Of a stretch of DNA of 8,648 bases, positions 1 to 6,946 are shown piece by piece (positions within the stretch are counted from its first letter, which is position 1; the number at the start of each line of letters is the position of its first letter). Position numbers and translations under genes: made by a program. This DNA is from Candidatus Elarobacter sp. (GTDB lineage: Bacteria; Vulcanimicrobiota; Vulcanimicrobiia; Vulcanimicrobiales; Vulcanimicrobiaceae): positions 1 to 8,648 of the forward strand of contig JASLGJ010000119.1 of NCBI GenBank assembly GCA_030150085.1, read 5' to 3'. The notes under the pieces are model-generated. The model was given only the letters and a program-made list of their open reading frames with translations. It searched no databases and was not told the DNA's origin.

Positions 1-928
1 GCAGCTGCGCGGCGATGCAGTTCGCGCCCGCGTTGTGCAGTTTCATGGTCGCGACGTGCGCGGCTTGGAACGCCAGGTCCGCGTCGCTCCAGGGACCGGG
101 CACGACGATCACCGGGGTGACGTTGCCCAGTTCGCTCGTGATCGTCTTGCCGGGCGCGGCCGCGGCCACCGCGCGGTGGGTCGACTCGCCGCCGGTCAGG
201 TGGATCGCGTCGATGCCGGGGTGCGCGCTCAGGTAGCGGCCGACGTCCGCCCCGCCGCCCGCGATCCGCACGAAGCCCTCGTCGATCAGCGCCGAGAACA
301 CCCGCGCCAAGACCGGTTCGAGGTAGGCGTTGACCGGGTTGAGCTTGAGCAGCGCGACGCTGTCGTGGGCGTAGAGCGCGGCCAGCACGTCGAGCGCCGG
401 GATGCTCGCGATGTTGCCCGCGCCGAGCACCAGCGTCACCCTCGGGGCGGGATCGCGCTCGCGCAGCGCGGCGGCGGTCCGCGCGCGCACGGTCTCGCGG
501 GTGACGCCGGGCTCCATCCAGATCTCGGCCCGCACGCCGTTGAGCAGCAGCCGGTCCGCGGTCTCGAGCGGGAAGACGTCGACCACCACCTGGCCGTCGG
601 GCCGGGTGCGGATCGCCGCGTCGGGAATCGCCGGCACGCCGTCGCGCGCGATCTCGCCCAGCGTCTTGGCCAGGCGGTCGAGCGCGCTCAGCAGCGCGTA
701 CGGGCCCGAGAGCCACTCCTCGCCGGCCAGCGGCGTGCCGGCGATGCCCTTGGCTTGCGCGGCCAGCTCGGCCCAGCGCGGCGCGACCTCGACCGTGCGG
801 GCGCGCATGGCGCGCAGGTGGCGGATCTTGCCCGCGAAGCCCAGGCGCGCCCACGTCGGGGCGTGCGCGCGCAGGCTCTCGACGTCGCGGTCGAGGTCGC
901 CCACGGTCGTGGTGGTGGTCAGCGGCAC
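1..928 (-). CDS. Aldehyde dehydrogenase superfamily protein (3' end cut off by the window)
   Basis: NAD(P)-dependent oxidoreductase of the ALDH superfamily, probably oxidising an aldehyde or reducing an acyl group; substrate unknown. 309 residues are visible. Landmarks fall in ALDH order and spacing: Asn172 in GAGNIASIP (place of the catalytic Asn in PWN), Lys195 in LLKLNP (cofactor-binding Lys), the LTGGES turn at 244-249 (place of FTGS), Glu266 in SELGN (general base), and Cys304 in NAGANC (nucleophile). The missing part is the rest of the catalytic and oligomerisation domain. I chose the GTG at 928 because GGAGG lies 7 nt upstream; an in-frame ATG at 949 has a poorer site. The gene overlaps the GT39 gene by 10 bp and is the last visible gene of the leftward unit. 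The PWN and FTGS signatures are both altered, and the GN..P segment recalls LuxC-type acyl-CoA reductases, so this is not a typical housekeeping ALDH. Superfamily sure, subfamily unsure. Confidence 0.85.
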   Translation of the reverse strand, partial: MPLTTTTTVGDLDRDVESLRAHAPTWARLGFAGKIRHLRAMRARTVEVAPRWAELAAQAKGIAGTPLAGEEWLSGPYALLSALDRLAKTLGEIARDGVPAIPDAAIRTRPDGQVVVDVFPLETADRLLLNGVRAEIWMEPGVTRETVRARTAAALRERDPAPRVTLVLGAGNIASIPALDVLAALYAHDSVALLKLNPVNAYLEPVLARVFSALIDEGFVRIAGGGADVGRYLSAHPGIDAIHLTGGESTHRAVAAAAPGKTITSELGNVTPVIVVPGPWSDADLAFQAAHVATMKLHNAGANCIAAQL

Positions 929-2559
929 GGGTCTGCCTCCGTCTTCCATTGGCCCTTGCGCCAGTTCGCGAACGCGCCGGCCATCTCGCGCTTGCGGAAC
1001 GCCTTCCAGCGGTCTTCGGCGCCGGGGAGCACCTTCGCGGGATCGGTTTCGTACACCGGCCACTTCGCGCTCGGATCGAGCAGCGGGAAGCGGTCCAGCC
1101 AGCAGTACAGCTCGAGGTTGGTCTGCTTGAGGCGCGCGTGCTCGATCGAGACGAAGTAGCGCGCGCCCTTGCGGATCGCGCTCTGCTCGTCGAACGGCGT
1201 CCACAGGTGCGGGTCCTCTTCCCAGCCCTTGCGCCCGATCGTGTAGAGGATCGAGGGATCGTAGTGCCCCATCACGATCAGCGCGCCCGGTGCGAGCGTC
1301 GCGTCGAGCTGCTTGGCGCGCACGTAGTTCACCCGGCTCCACTGGTAGTACGGCGCGATCTGGCGGTAGCCCACGCCCAGCGCGGCCAGCCACACCAGCG
1401 CGCCCAGCCCGGCCAGCGTCGTGCGGCGCTGCGGCTCGTCGCCCCAGCGCTCGGCGGCGTAGGCGCACAGCCGGCCCGCGAGCAGCGCGCCCAGCGGCAG
1501 CAGCAGGTAGAGATAGTAGTCGACCCGCTCGACCGTCACGACCACGTAGGCGTACAGCAGCCCGCCGCCCAGCCAGCCCCACAGCAGCGCGTCGCTGCGC
1601 GAGCGCGGCGGCACGCACAGGCCGAGCAGCGCGAGCGCGAACCCGACCGGGCCGAGCATCGTGGTGGCCAGCATCTTGATCGCGTGGCCGAACGCGAGCG
1701 CCTTCGCGGCGAAGGCGTGCGGCGAGGTCAGCGCGGCCGTCAGGCCGGGGATGACGTGCAGCTTGGTGATGCCGCTGGCCCAGTGCCACTCGGCGTGCGC
1801 GGAGACGGCGCGGTCGTAGAGCGCCAGCGGCACGAACGCCGCGGCGAACAGCGCCCACAGTTGCGGCCGCGCCACCGCGCCGCGCCAGCCCAAGCGCGCG
1901 ACCGCGGCCGCCGCGACCGGGATGGCCGCAGTCACCGCGACCGGCTTGGCGAGGAACGCCAGCATGAGCAGCAGCGCTGCCGGCCACCACCCGCGCCAGC
2001 GCGCGCCGTCGTCGGCGATCCAGCGCGCGCACGCGTACAGCGCCGCGGTGAAGAAGAACACCATCGCGGTGTCGGGCATGAAGGTGTGGCTGTAGTACCA
2101 CGCCCCCGGCAAGATCGCATAGACTGCCGCCGCCGCAAGCCCCGCCAGTTCGCCAGTGCTTTCGAACCGTACGGGGTTCCCGCGCTGCGCAGCAGCGTGG
2201 GGCATGAACAGCCAGCGGCCGAAGAACGCGATCAGCGGGATCGTCGCGACGCCGAACGCGATCGAGAGCAGGCGCCCGAACACCTCGTGCACGCCGAACA
2301 GCTTGTAGAGCAGCGCGGCCAGGAAGGGCACGATCTGCAGCTCCAGCTCGACGTAGTTGGGCGGCGGGCCGTTGTAGTCGGTCTGGGGGAAGAGCGGGTT
2401 CAATTGGAGCGTGGCGAAGTTGCGCGCGATCGCGGCGGTGTCGCCCTGGCGCCAGCCGGGGTGGTCGAAGATCGGGTCGTGCAGCCCTTTCAGGCGCAGC
2501 ACGAGGCCGGCGACCGCGAGGACGAGCGCCGCGATCCAAAAGCGCCGCGCGGGACTCAC
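919..2559 (-). CDS. GT39/ArnT-like membrane glycosyltransferase
   Basis: Predicted inner-membrane GT-C glycosyltransferase of the GT39 (PMT/ArnT-like) type, moving a sugar from a polyprenyl-phosphate donor to a lipid or protein on the outer face of the membrane. 546 residues. A first helix (about 8-24) is followed by an external loop with GWRQGD (Asp40, the position of the catalytic acidic residue in the family) and YVELELQ (Glu71, Glu73). Further hydrophobic helices follow, including the family-typical MPDTAMVFFF at 161-170. Roughly residues 400-546 are a soluble, presumably periplasmic, C-terminal region. The GTG start overlaps the GtrA stop as GTGA, and no start further upstream fits. Residues about 119-139 use codons unlike the rest of the gene (GCT, GTA, ACT, then CTT, GCA, TAT just after) and coincide with paired hairpins at 2164-2201. 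Neighbouring GtrA and PIG-V-like genes support a glycan role. Donor and acceptor cannot be read from the sequence. Confidence 0.88.
   Translation of the reverse strand: MSPARRFWIAALVLAVAGLVLRLKGLHDPIFDHPGWRQGDTAAIARNFATLQLNPLFPQTDYNGPPPNYVELELQIVPFLAALLYKLFGVHEVFGRLLSIAFGVATIPLIAFFGRWLFMPHAAAQRGNPVRFESTGELAGLAAAAVYAILPGAWYYSHTFMPDTAMVFFFTAALYACARWIADDGARWRGWWPAALLLMLAFLAKPVAVTAAIPVAAAAVARLGWRGAVARPQLWALFAAAFVPLALYDRAVSAHAEWHWASGITKLHVIPGLTAALTSPHAFAAKALAFGHAIKMLATTMLGPVGFALALLGLCVPPRSRSDALLWGWLGGGLLYAYVVVTVERVDYYLYLLLPLGALLAGRLCAYAAERWGDEPQRRTTLAGLGALVWLAALGVGYRQIAPYYQWSRVNYVRAKQLDATLAPGALIVMGHYDPSILYTIGRKGWEEDPHLWTPFDEQSAIRKGARYFVSIEHARLKQTNLELYCWLDRFPLLDPSAKWPVYETDPAKVLPGAEDRWKAFRKREMAGAFANWRKGQWKTEADPCR
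936..940 (-). promoter_or_regulatory. Shine-Dalgarno site that fixes the ALDH start
   Basis: A perfect GGAGG on the minus strand, 7 nt before the GTG at 928. It lies inside the last codons of the upstream GT39 gene. It favours the GTG over the in-frame ATG at 949 and suggests the ALDH is translated from its own strong site as well as by coupling. Confidence 0.65.
2164..2201. repeat. Paired hairpins inside the GT39 gene, possible in-frame palindromic insertion
   Basis: Two adjoining inverted repeats. The first pairs GAACC (2164-2168) with GGTTC (2175-2179) around a 6-nt loop. The second pairs 2179-2188 with 2192-2201 around a 3-nt loop: ten pairs, one of them G-T. The core of the second is the perfect palindrome GCTGCGCAGC (2184-2193). 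The segment codes for a short hydrophilic stretch (RGNPVRFESTGE and flanks) between two hydrophobic helices, so it probably sits in a loop. A mobile palindromic element that keeps the frame would look like this, but chance hairpins are common in GC-rich DNA. No second copy was noticed in the window. Confidence 0.35.
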
Positions 2560-2993
2560 TCGACCGTCCGGAACGTCCAGTACTTGTTCAGGAAGAAGTT
2601 GACCACGATGCCGGCGCAGGTCGCGATGAACCAGGTCTTGTGGCCGTGGCCGAAATACGGCGCGACCGCGGCCGAGACGGCCAGGCCGACCAGCAGCGCC
2701 AGCACCGAGACGGCCATGAACTGGACGCCCTCCTTGCCGGCGTGGCCGCTGGAGCGGAACGTCCAGACGCGGTTGAGGAAGTAGTTCGACAGCCCGCCCG
2801 AGAGGAACGCGACCGAGTAGATCGCGGTGTACTGCGGCCCGCCCGCATGGTTGGGCACGACCCGCTGCAGCAGGGTGAAGACGACCAGGTTCACCGCGAA
2901 CCCGGACGCTCCCACGATCCCGAACTTGACGAACTGGCGCACCCCCCGCCGCGAGCGGAGGCGCTGAAAGAGGCTCGCTTCGGGAACGTTCAT
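2556..2993 (-). CDS. GtrA family four-helix membrane protein
   Basis: Small integral membrane protein of the GtrA/DPMS family (145 residues, the usual length). Members are thought to help flip or present polyprenyl-phosphate sugars for membrane glycosyltransferases. Four hydrophobic helices are visible, at about 21-42, 57-72, 90-112 and 121-135. The family's internal repeat is clear: FLNRVWTF at 72-79 and FLNKYWTF at 134-141, each closing a helix pair. The N-terminus is short and basic (RLRSRRGVRQ) before FVKFGIVG, as usual in the family. The ATG overlaps the stop of the PIG-V-like gene as ATGA, and its own stop overlaps the GT39 start as GTGA, so the three are probably translated together. 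Its position between two polyprenyl-sugar-type transferases fits a shared substrate, but whether it acts as flippase or accessory factor is inference. Confidence 0.9.
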   Translation of the reverse strand: MNVPEASLFQRLRSRRGVRQFVKFGIVGASGFAVNLVVFTLLQRVVPNHAGGPQYTAIYSVAFLSGGLSNYFLNRVWTFRSSGHAGKEGVQFMAVSVLALLVGLAVSAAVAPYFGHGHKTWFIATCAGIVVNFFLNKYWTFRTVE

Positions 2994-4528
2994 GCGACCC
3001 AGTACCAGTCGGCGAACAGCACGGTGAACAGCCCCAGGAGCGGCAGGGAGAAGGCGACGTAGGCGTTGTTGACCGCCGGGCGCGCGCCCCACAGGCCGAA
3101 CAGGGCGAACATCGGGAACAGCACCAGCGCGAAGCGCGGCATCGACATCAGGCTGGCGGTGCACAGCGGAACGAGGATCGAGAGCGCCATGTAGACGCTG
3201 TAGGAGAGGCGCAGGCGGCGGAAGCCCGCGATCAGCACCGCGACCATCAGGGCGGTGAAGGCCAGCTCCTGGATCTGGGTCGCGACGGTCTGCTGGGCGT
3301 GCGAGTGGGCGATCTTGTGGAACGAGTCGAGCACGCTCACCCAGGGCGGGGCGAAATGGCGCCCCCAGTGCTTCTGGACGTGCGAGAACAGCAGCGGGTC
3401 GCCGCTGAGCACCCACAGGTAGCCCATGTAGACCGCCAGGCCCAGCGGCACCAGCGCCATCCCGGCGAACGGCTTGAGCACGTCGTCCACCCAGTAGCGC
3501 AGGAACTCGCGCCCGCCCTCGCGCGCCGCAACGACCCACTCGATGAGCAGCGGCGCGGCCAGCAGGATGCCCTCCGAGCGCGTCATGGCGGCGAAGAAGC
3601 CGAACGCGCCCGCGGTCAGCCAGCGCCGCTCGCGCACGTAGTAGAACGAGGCCACGGTCAGGAACAGGAACAGCGACTCGGAGTAGACCGCCGAGAAGAA
3701 GATCGCGGTCGGGAAGATCGCGATGTAGAAGGTCGCCCGCTGGGCGACGTGGCGGTTGTACTCGTGCTCGACCAGCTTGTAGAGGTAGAGCAGGCCCAAA
3801 AAGCCGGCCGCGTTGGAGACCAGCAGCCCGCCCACCAGGTACGAGCCGCACAGCGTCCCGACCAGCTTGATCAGCTGCGGGTAGAGCGGAAAGAAAGCGG
3901 GCTCGGTGCCCGAGTAGCCGTTGCGCGCGATGCCCAGGTAGTGCTCGGCGTCCCAGCGCCCCCAGACCGCGAGCAGCGGGTTGTCGGAGGCGGCGTAGTG
4001 CACGCCGGGCCGCTGGCCGATCACCACCGCGGCGATCTCGGCGATGATCACCAGCGCCACCCGGGTCACCACGAAGGTGACCGTCACCTCGCGCACGGTG
4101 CGGTTGAAGCGCGCCGCGAGCGCGACCTTGGCGATCACGAAGGCGGCCAGCGCGGCCGCCAGCGCGCGGCTCGAGCCGAACAGGCCGCTGGGCGCGAGGA
4201 GCGTGCCCCAGAGCAGGACCAGCGTCGCCCAGGAGGCCGAGTCGTAGCGCAGCGCGGTGATCTCGTCGACCCGCGCCCGGCGCGCGAAGTAGCCCGCGTA
4301 GGCCAGCCAGCCGCCGTAGATGCCGGTCACGCCCGCCAGCAGCGCGAGCGGCAGGGTCAGCTCGAGGAACGCCGGGGCGTGCGGGGAGCGCAGCGCGAGC
4401 GCGTACCACAGGTAGAAGCCGACCGACAGCCCGGCGATGCCGACCGCGGCGACGGCCGGCCAGCCGACCGCGGCGAGGAAGGCCGCGGGCTTCGAGCGGG
4501 CGTCGTTCCCGGCGAGGGCGAGATTCAC
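2990..4528 (-). CDS. PIG-V-like (GPI mannosyltransferase 2 family) membrane glycosyltransferase with N-terminal membrane extension
   Basis: Predicted multi-pass GT-C glycosyltransferase, 512 residues, related to the PIG-V mannosyltransferase family; bacterial substrates are poorly known. Core motifs appear in order: WGRWDAEHYLGIARNGY (189-205, catalytic Asp193 and His196 region), FFPLYPQLIK (212-221), AIFPTAIFFSAVYSESLF (270-287) and TRSEGILL (316-323). The core seems to start near residue 148 with VTVTFVVTRVAL. Before it, residues 1-147 hold about four further hydrophobic helices (near 20-45, 57-80, 98-115, 122-140) with no motif I recognise. The GTG at 4528 is the best start by context: the frame stays open far upstream only as antisense to the opposite gene, and no start inside the first helices looks better. 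The ribosome site is weak (GGGGAA, 11 nt upstream). First gene of the leftward unit, overlapping GtrA by 4 bp. Family confident; exact start and sugar uncertain. Confidence 0.82.
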   Translation of the reverse strand: MNLALAGNDARSKPAAFLAAVGWPAVAAVGIAGLSVGFYLWYALALRSPHAPAFLELTLPLALLAGVTGIYGGWLAYAGYFARRARVDEITALRYDSASWATLVLLWGTLLAPSGLFGSSRALAAALAAFVIAKVALAARFNRTVREVTVTFVVTRVALVIIAEIAAVVIGQRPGVHYAASDNPLLAVWGRWDAEHYLGIARNGYSGTEPAFFPLYPQLIKLVGTLCGSYLVGGLLVSNAAGFLGLLYLYKLVEHEYNRHVAQRATFYIAIFPTAIFFSAVYSESLFLFLTVASFYYVRERRWLTAGAFGFFAAMTRSEGILLAAPLLIEWVVAAREGGREFLRYWVDDVLKPFAGMALVPLGLAVYMGYLWVLSGDPLLFSHVQKHWGRHFAPPWVSVLDSFHKIAHSHAQQTVATQIQELAFTALMVAVLIAGFRRLRLSYSVYMALSILVPLCTASLMSMPRFALVLFPMFALFGLWGARPAVNNAYVAFSLPLLGLFTVLFADWYWVA

Positions 4529-4648
4529 GGTCCGACGGGTTCCCCGCACCCGCCCTCGGTCGCCTGCCTGGAACCGCCAGGGATGCGAAATGGGTCCCAG
4601 AACGCGGGCGGACCGGCGTTCGGCCGGGCGACCCGTGAGGAGCACACC
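4529..4648. promoter_or_regulatory. Divergent intergenic region, presumed two-way promoter
   Basis: The only appreciable noncoding gap. It separates the leftward glycosyltransferase unit from the rightward redox and NAD unit, so promoters for both should lie here or just inside the first codons. I see no convincing -10/-35 pair on either strand, and no riboswitch or clear operator. If the oxidoreductase instead starts at the ATG at 4583, the gap shrinks to about 54 bp. Confidence 0.5.
4637..4642 (+). promoter_or_regulatory. Shine-Dalgarno site before a non-standard ATT start
   Basis: GAGGAG lies 6 nt before ATT at 4649. No in-frame ATG, GTG or TTG is correctly spaced after it, and the Rossmann strand begins six codons later, where a class I flavoprotein should begin. 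This site is the main reason for proposing an AUU start. Confidence 0.5.
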
Positions 4649-6052
4649 ATTCCACAGCGTTTCGATCTGATCGTCGTCGGGGCCGGCAGCGGCGGCTACG
4701 CCGCGGCGCGCACCGCGCGCGACCTGGGCGCGAGCGTCGCCCTGGTCGATCCCGGCCCGCTCGGCGGCCTGTGCATCCTGCGCGGCTGCATGCCCTCCAA
4801 GACGCTGCTGGCCACGGGCGACCTGCTCCACACCATCCGCGAAGCCGGCCAGCTCGCCGTCCAGGCGGGCGAGCCCCGGCTCGACTACCCCAAGCTGGCC
4901 GCGCGCAAGCGCGAGCTGGTTCAGGGCTGGGCCGACTACCGCATCGCGGGGATCGAGACGTTTCCGCTCTTCAGCGGCGCGGCGCGCTTCGAGTCGCCCA
5001 CCACGCTGCGGGTGGGCGGCGAGGTGCTCTACGCGCCGCGCTTCGTGATCGCGACCGGCAGCCGGGTCGCGCCCGCGGCGATCCCGGGCTTGGCCGAGGC
5101 GGGCTACATCGACAGCGACCAGGCGCTCGACCTGGAGGCCGCCCCCAAGAGCATGGTCGTGCTGGGGGGCGGCTACGTGGGCAGCGAGCTGACCCAGTTC
5201 TTCCACCGGGTGGGGGTCGAGGTGACGATCCTGATCCGCTCGGCGCACCTGCTCTCGGGCGAGGACCACGACGTCGGCAACGGGCTGACCGAGTACTTCC
5301 GCGAGGAGGGGATGCGGATCGAGACCTGCGCCGCGGTGCGCCGCGTCTCCGTGCGCGCCGACGGCCTGAAGGTCGTCCACTACGTGCAGGACGGCGAAGA
5401 GCGCGAGGCCGCGGCCGAGGAGATCTTCTACGCGCTCGGGCGCACGCCCAACGTCGACGGACTCGACTTGGAAAGGGCGGGGGTGGAGTACCACGAGGTG
5501 ACCGGGATCGCGGTCGACGACACGCTGCGCACGTCCAATCCCGACATCTACGCGGTGGGCGACGTGACCGGCCAGTATCTCTTGGTTCACGTCGCGATCC
5601 AGCAGGGCGAGATCGCGGGCCGCAACGCCGCCACCGGGGCGCGCGAGCGGGCCGACTACCGGATCAGCAAGACCCACACCGTGTTCACCGACCCGCAGGT
5701 CGCGGTCGTCGGTGCGACCGAGCGCGAGCTCGAAGCGGCCGGCATTCCGTACCTGCGGGCGACCTACCCGTTCAACGACCACGGCAAGGCGGTCGCGCTG
5801 GGCAAGACCAAGGGCTTCGTGAAGATGCTCGCCGCCCCGCACGACGGCACGATCCTGGGCGCCGCGATCCTCGGCCCCGAGGCCTCGGACCTGATCGAGC
5901 CACTGATCGTCGCGATGGCGTTCGGCGCGACCGCCGCGCAGTACGCGCGCATCCCGCACCTCCACCCCACCCTGGTCGAGATCCTGACCTATCCCGCCGA
6001 GGAGCTCGCCGAGCGCGTCGGGCCCGCGCCGGCTCTCGCCGTCGCCAAGTAG
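4649..6052 (+). CDS. Class I FAD pyridine nucleotide-disulfide oxidoreductase (MerA/dihydrolipoamide dehydrogenase-like)
   Basis: Cytoplasmic flavoenzyme passing electrons from NAD(P)H through FAD to an active-site disulfide and then to an unknown disulfide, thiol or metal. 467 residues from the ATT start. FAD site GAGSGG (11-16); redox pair in GGLCILRGCMPSK (Cys42, Cys47); ATGSR (136-140); NAD(P) site GGGYVGSE (173-180) followed by LIRS with Arg197; second FAD motif YAVGDVTG (301-308); and C-terminal dimer motif HLHPTLVE with His439 and Glu444, the partner acid-base pair. Arg197 is where NADPH-using relatives such as MerA and glutathione reductase carry Arg and NADH users carry Glu, so NADPH is likely. 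The C-terminus (ALAVAK) lacks the Cys pair of mercuric reductase, and no lipoyl-complex genes are nearby. Start: the nearest standard in-frame codon, ATG at 4583, would add 22 residues without a good ribosome site. First gene of the rightward unit, 3 nt before the amidase. Confidence 0.88.
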   Translation: MPQRFDLIVVGAGSGGYAAARTARDLGASVALVDPGPLGGLCILRGCMPSKTLLATGDLLHTIREAGQLAVQAGEPRLDYPKLAARKRELVQGWADYRIAGIETFPLFSGAARFESPTTLRVGGEVLYAPRFVIATGSRVAPAAIPGLAEAGYIDSDQALDLEAAPKSMVVLGGGYVGSELTQFFHRVGVEVTILIRSAHLLSGEDHDVGNGLTEYFREEGMRIETCAAVRRVSVRADGLKVVHYVQDGEEREAAAEEIFYALGRTPNVDGLDLERAGVEYHEVTGIAVDDTLRTSNPDIYAVGDVTGQYLLVHVAIQQGEIAGRNAATGARERADYRISKTHTVFTDPQVAVVGATERELEAAGIPYLRATYPFNDHGKAVALGKTKGFVKMLAAPHDGTILGAAILGPEASDLIEPLIVAMAFGATAAQYARIPHLHPTLVEILTYPAEELAERVGPAPALAVAK

Positions 6053-6055
6053 CGC

Positions 6056-6946
6056 GTGCAGGCCGCGCTGGTCCAGTTCAAGCCGCGCAAGGGCGACGTC
6101 GAGGCCAACCTGGCGGCGCTGCGCGAGGTGTTCGCGCAGCTCGCGCCGACCGAGGCCGAGCTGATCGTGCTGCCCGAGGCGGCGCTGACCGGCTACTTCC
6201 TCGAAGGCGCGGTGTACGAGCTGGCGCTCGACGCGGAGGCGATGGCGCGCCGGCTCGACGAGGCCTGGCGGGCGGCGGGCGGCACGCGCCCGGTCGACGT
6301 GGTGTGCGGGTTCTACGAGAACGCGGGCGGGACGTTCCACAACAGCGCGATCTACGCCCGGGTCGGCGAGCCGGGCGGGCCGCGCGTCGCGCACGTTCAC
6401 CGCAAGATGTTCTTGCCGACCTACGGCGTGTTCGACGAGGAGCGCTTCCTCACGCGCGGGCGCCGGCTGACCGTGTTCGAGACGCCCTTCGGGCGCGCCG
6501 CGCTGCTGATCTGCGAGGACGCCTGGCACACCATCACCGGCACCGTCGCCGCGCTCAAGGGCGCCCAGCTCATCATCGTGCCCAGCGCCTCGCCCGGGCG
6601 CGGGGTCGGCGGCGGCGGGGGCGAGCTGGAGAACGTCGCGCGCTGGAAAGCGGTGCTGGCCAACATCGCGGGCGAGCACGGCGTGTACGTGCTCTACGCC
6701 GGGCTGACCGGCTTCGAGGGCGGCAAGGGCATGTCGGGCTCGACCAGCGCGTACTCGCCGCGCGGCGAGGTGCTGGCCGCGGCCGGCCCGCTCGATCCCT
6801 GCATCGTGCGGGTGCGGTTGGACCGGGCCGAGCTGGACCTGGCCCGCGCGACGCTGCCGCTGCTGGGCGACCTGTCCGCGGTGCTGCCCGACTTGTGGCT
6901 GGACGACGAGGTTCCGGTGACGCGCCGGAGCGAGGAGCGCAGGTGA
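6056..6946 (+). CDS. Nitrilase-family amidase, likely glutaminase partner of NAD synthetase
   Basis: Carbon-nitrogen hydrolase, 296 residues, the usual size of one nitrilase domain. The catalytic triad is intact: Glu41 in VLPEAALTGY, Lys117 in HRKMFLPTYGVFDEERF, Cys153 in LLICEDAWH. The start VQAALVQFKPRKGDVEANL matches family N-termini, so I keep the GTG at 6056. It has no good ribosome site and lies 3 nt after the oxidoreductase stop, implying coupled translation. A glycine-rich loop (VGGGGGE, about 184-190) follows SASPGRG, where relatives carry a loop near the active site. Its stop overlaps the nadE start as GTGA. In fused NAD synthetases a domain of this type frees ammonia from glutamine and passes it to the synthetase. 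The same job as a separate subunit is the natural inference. A different amide substrate is possible. Confidence 0.87.
   Translation: MQAALVQFKPRKGDVEANLAALREVFAQLAPTEAELIVLPEAALTGYFLEGAVYELALDAEAMARRLDEAWRAAGGTRPVDVVCGFYENAGGTFHNSAIYARVGEPGGPRVAHVHRKMFLPTYGVFDEERFLTRGRRLTVFETPFGRAALLICEDAWHTITGTVAALKGAQLIIVPSASPGRGVGGGGGELENVARWKAVLANIAGEHGVYVLYAGLTGFEGGKGMSGSTSAYSPRGEVLAAAGPLDPCIVRVRLDRAELDLARATLPLLGDLSAVLPDLWLDDEVPVTRRSEERR

Noticed and set aside
35..2784. Long plus-strand open frames opposite the ALDH and GT39 genes
   Set aside because: Their translations are Arg/Ala/His/Gln-rich without domains, while the minus strand encodes recognisable proteins with catalytic motifs.
4570..4596. GGAAC followed by GTC, resembling an ECF sigma factor promoter for the oxidoreductase
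   Set aside because: The spacing of about 19 nt is longer than the usual 16-17 and the motif is short enough to occur by chance in this composition.
4649..6052. Mercuric reductase (MerA)
   Set aside because: No N-terminal heavy-metal domain, no C-terminal Cys pair and no other mer genes nearby.
6601..6632. Gly codon run in the amidase as a possible frameshift or repeat expansion
   Set aside because: The frame continues with conserved ELENVARWK and later motifs, and related amidases carry a loop at this place.
2990..6679. A 1229-codon minus-strand frame that covers the oxidoreductase and half the amidase before joining the PIG-V-like gene
   Set aside because: Upstream of 4528 its translation is Arg/Gly/Asp/Val-rich and low in complexity, as expected antisense to GC-rich genes; the plus-strand genes there carry clear family motifs.
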